Positions 62,347 through 64,000 of a DNA stretch of 64,000 nt are shown here, piece by piece. Position 1 is the first letter of the stretch. Every line of letters starts with the position of its first letter. Both the position numbers and the translations under genes were made by a program. Origin of the DNA: Verticiella alkaliphila (GTDB lineage Bacteria > Pseudomonadota > Gammaproteobacteria > Burkholderiales > Burkholderiaceae_B); the NCBI RefSeq assembly GCF_018904615.1, contig NZ_JADCNH010000013.1:1-64000 (forward strand), in the 5' to 3' direction. The notes under the pieces were generated by a model that saw nothing but the letters and a program-made list of their open reading frames with translations, was not told the DNA's origin and did not search any database.

Positions 62347-64000
62347 TCAACCCACCCAGACGCGGGCATTGCGGAACATCCGCATCCACGGCGTATCGTC
62401 ACCGCCAGCGTCGGCCGCGCCCCAGCGCGCCGGCGCCCACGAGAGCTGCACGTTGCGCACGCCGCGCTCCGGGTGCGGCATGAAGACCGAGAAGCGGCCA
62501 TCCGCCGTCGTCACACCCGCCAGACCGCCCGGCGAGCCGTTGGGGTTGGCCGGATAGGCCTCGGTGCGTGCACCGTGGTTGTCCACGTAGTACATCGCAC
62601 CCAGCGCCTTGTCGGCCTTGCCCTGACGATCGAAGTTCGCAAAGCCTTCGCCATGCGAGACCACGATGGGCGCGCGCGTGCCAGCCATGCCGGCCAGGAA
62701 GATCGACGGCGATTCGGGGATCTCGACCAGCGACAGACGCGCTTCGAACTTCTCCGAGCGGTTGGTGGTGAACATCGGCCAATCCTGCGCCCCGGGGATC
62801 AGCGGCGCGAGCGCGGCCATCATCTGGCAGCCGTTGCACACGCCCAGGGCGAAGGTGTCGTCGCGGCCGAACCAGGCCGCGAAGGCATCGGCCAGGCCCT
62901 GGTGATAGCGGATGGTGCGGGCCCAGCCTTCGCCGGCGCCCAGCACGTCGCCGTAGCTGAAGCCGCCCACGGCCACGAGACCCTTGAAGCCGTCGTCGAG
63001 CTTGACGCGGCCCGAGAGCAGATCCGTCATGTGCACGTCCCACGCCTCGAAGCCCGCCTTGTGGAAGGTATGGGCCATCTCGACGTGGCTGTTGCAGCCC
63101 TGCTCGCGCAGCACGGCGACGCGTGGACGCGCACCGCGGGCGATGAAGGGTGCCGCGACGTCTTCCTGCGGATCGAAGCCGACCTGGGGATTCAGACCCG
63201 GATCACGGGCATCGAGCCACACGTCGTATTCGCCATCGGCGCAGGCGGGGTTGTCGCGCAGGCGCATGATCTGGTGGCTGACCTCGCTCCAGGCGCGCGC
63301 CAGCACCACCCGCGGCTGGCCCCAGACGCGCTTGGCATCGCTGAAGACCTCGATCTCGTCGGTGGTGTTGGGCTTGCCTACCACGTGCGAGTGCGCCGAG
63401 AGGCCTGCCGCGCGCAGCACGCTCATGACGGCATCACGCTCGTTCGCCGCCACTTGCAACACGACACCGGCTTCTTCGTTGAAGAGCGCGCGCAGCACCG
63501 CTTCGCCCCGCTGCACCGCCACCTGCTCGGCGCGGATCTTGTAATCGCCCCAATCGGCCGCGTTGGCATCGAAGGTGAGCATGTCCAGGTTCAGCGACAC
63601 GCCCGTGCGGCCCGCGAAGGCCATTTCGCACACGGCGGCAAAGAGCCCGCCATCGGAACGATCGTGGTAGGCGAGCACAGACCCCTGCTCGGCCAGCGCA
63701 CGCACCGTGGCGAACGCCGCGCGCAGGGACTCGGCGTCTTCCAGATCGGGCACGCTGTCGCCCACCTGGTTCAGCACCTGCGCGAGGATCGAGCCGCCCA
63801 GACGATTGCGACCCTTGCCCAGGTCGATGAGGATGAGCACGGTATCGCCCACGTCCTTGCGCAGTTGCGGCGTGAGCGCCTGGCGCACGTCGGCCACGGG
63901 CGCGAAGGCCGTCACCACCAGCGAGACGGGTGCCACGACCTTGCGATCTTCACCCGCTTCCTGCCAGCTCGTGCGCATGGACAGCGAATCCTTGCCGACT
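62347..64000 (-). CDS. purL: Phosphoribosylformylglycinamidine synthase, C-terminal part
   Basis: The 3' 1,654 bases of purL (FGAM synthase), with the 5' end beyond the window. Seen: KDSLSMRTSW (synthase half), DGGLFAAVCEMAFAGRTGVS, and the C-terminal glutaminase domain with the nucleophilic Cys in LGVCNGCQMMA and the catalytic FMPHPERGVRNVQ. The class is the long, single-chain proteobacterial form. It converges with the EAL gene with no spacer; TGA and TCA share the palindrome TGATCA. Confidence 0.96.
   Translation of the reverse strand, partial: VGKDSLSMRTSWQEAGEDRKVVAPVSLVVTAFAPVADVRQALTPQLRKDVGDTVLILIDLGKGRNRLGGSILAQVLNQVGDSVPDLEDAESLRAAFATVRALAEQGSVLAYHDRSDGGLFAAVCEMAFAGRTGVSLNLDMLTFDANAADWGDYKIRAEQVAVQRGEAVLRALFNEEAGVVLQVAANERDAVMSVLRAAGLSAHSHVVGKPNTTDEIEVFSDAKRVWGQPRVVLARAWSEVSHQIMRLRDNPACADGEYDVWLDARDPGLNPQVGFDPQEDVAAPFIARGARPRVAVLREQGCNSHVEMAHTFHKAGFEAWDVHMTDLLSGRVKLDDGFKGLVAVGGFSYGDVLGAGEGWARTIRYHQGLADAFAAWFGRDDTFALGVCNGCQMMAALAPLIPGAQDWPMFTTNRSEKFEARLSLVEIPESPSIFLAGMAGTRAPIVVSHGEGFANFDRQGKADKALGAMYYVDNHGARTEAYPANPNGSPGGLAGVTTADGRFSVFMPHPERGVRNVQLSWAPARWGAADAGGDDTPWMRMFRNARVWVG

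Overview
The window is about 64 kb of GC-rich, densely coding chromosome. It looks like a betaproteobacterium of the order Burkholderiales, most probably an Alcaligenaceae-like organism (Bordetella/Achromobacter relatives). This rests on the protein types and on conserved blocks such as purD-hemF-nadD-rsfS-rlmH-maf-rng, leuC-leuD-leuB-asd and recG-oxyR. Genus cannot be fixed from the sequence alone. Gaps between genes are short and none exceeds about 300 bases. Long open frames opposite real genes are common, as expected from the GC-rich third codon position, and are left out.

Layout. 0-0.13 kb: 3' tail and terminal inverted repeat of an IS3-family element. 0.18-5.3 kb (minus): a response regulator heads a co-directional run of threonine aldolase, an alpha/beta-hydrolase-DUF924 fusion, quinone oxidoreductase and an LpxO-like lipid A hydroxylase; the histidine kinase is divergent. 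6.4-9.0 kb: Cys/Met-metabolism PLP enzyme, rlmB and a DUF1178 protein. 9.0-12.3 kb: a patch of small or unrecognised genes, including a Nif11-type leader peptide, a 47-residue peptide with a strong ribosome binding site, and tRNA-Leu(UAA). 12.4-24.6 kb: Bcr/CflA transporter, cfa, relA, mtfA, frameshifted oxyR, recG, frameshifted ridA, yaeQ, asd and leuB. 24.7-31.2 kb: leuD, leuC, two alpha/beta hydrolases and comEC.

31.3-37.9 kb (plus): yebC, then the tight housekeeping operon purD-hemF-nadD-rsfS-rlmH-maf-rng. 37.9-40.1 kb: two accessory genes, one with a thrombospondin-1-like module and one with DUF4214 repeats. 40.2-45.0 kb: argC with a divergent LysR regulator, a nitronate monooxygenase, a small gene under a near-consensus LexA box, and a diguanylate cyclase. 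45.0-51.1 kb: a zinc-acquisition island (ZrgA-like protein, ABC ATPase and permease, DUF3299 protein, ZnuD-like TonB receptor, Zur) with Zur-type operators before its two transcription units. 51.1-57.6 kb: MsbA-like flippase, heptosyltransferase-like protein, SelO, MsrB, YciB, BolA and a parvulin. 57.8-62.3 kb: a TRAP transporter operon and a frameshifted CSS-motif/EAL gene. 62.3-64 kb: the 3' part of purL, running off the window.

The clearest integrated system is the zinc island: periplasmic capture, outer-membrane uptake, an inner-membrane ABC system and the sensor repressor lie together, and the operators are readable in the DNA. Less explained are the orphan Nif11-type precursor with its small-peptide neighbourhood, the LexA-controlled 102-residue gene, and the TSP1-like/DUF4214 pair. 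Three otherwise well-conserved genes (oxyR, ridA, the EAL gene) each lack one base, which is either real inactivation or a sequencing-error pattern.
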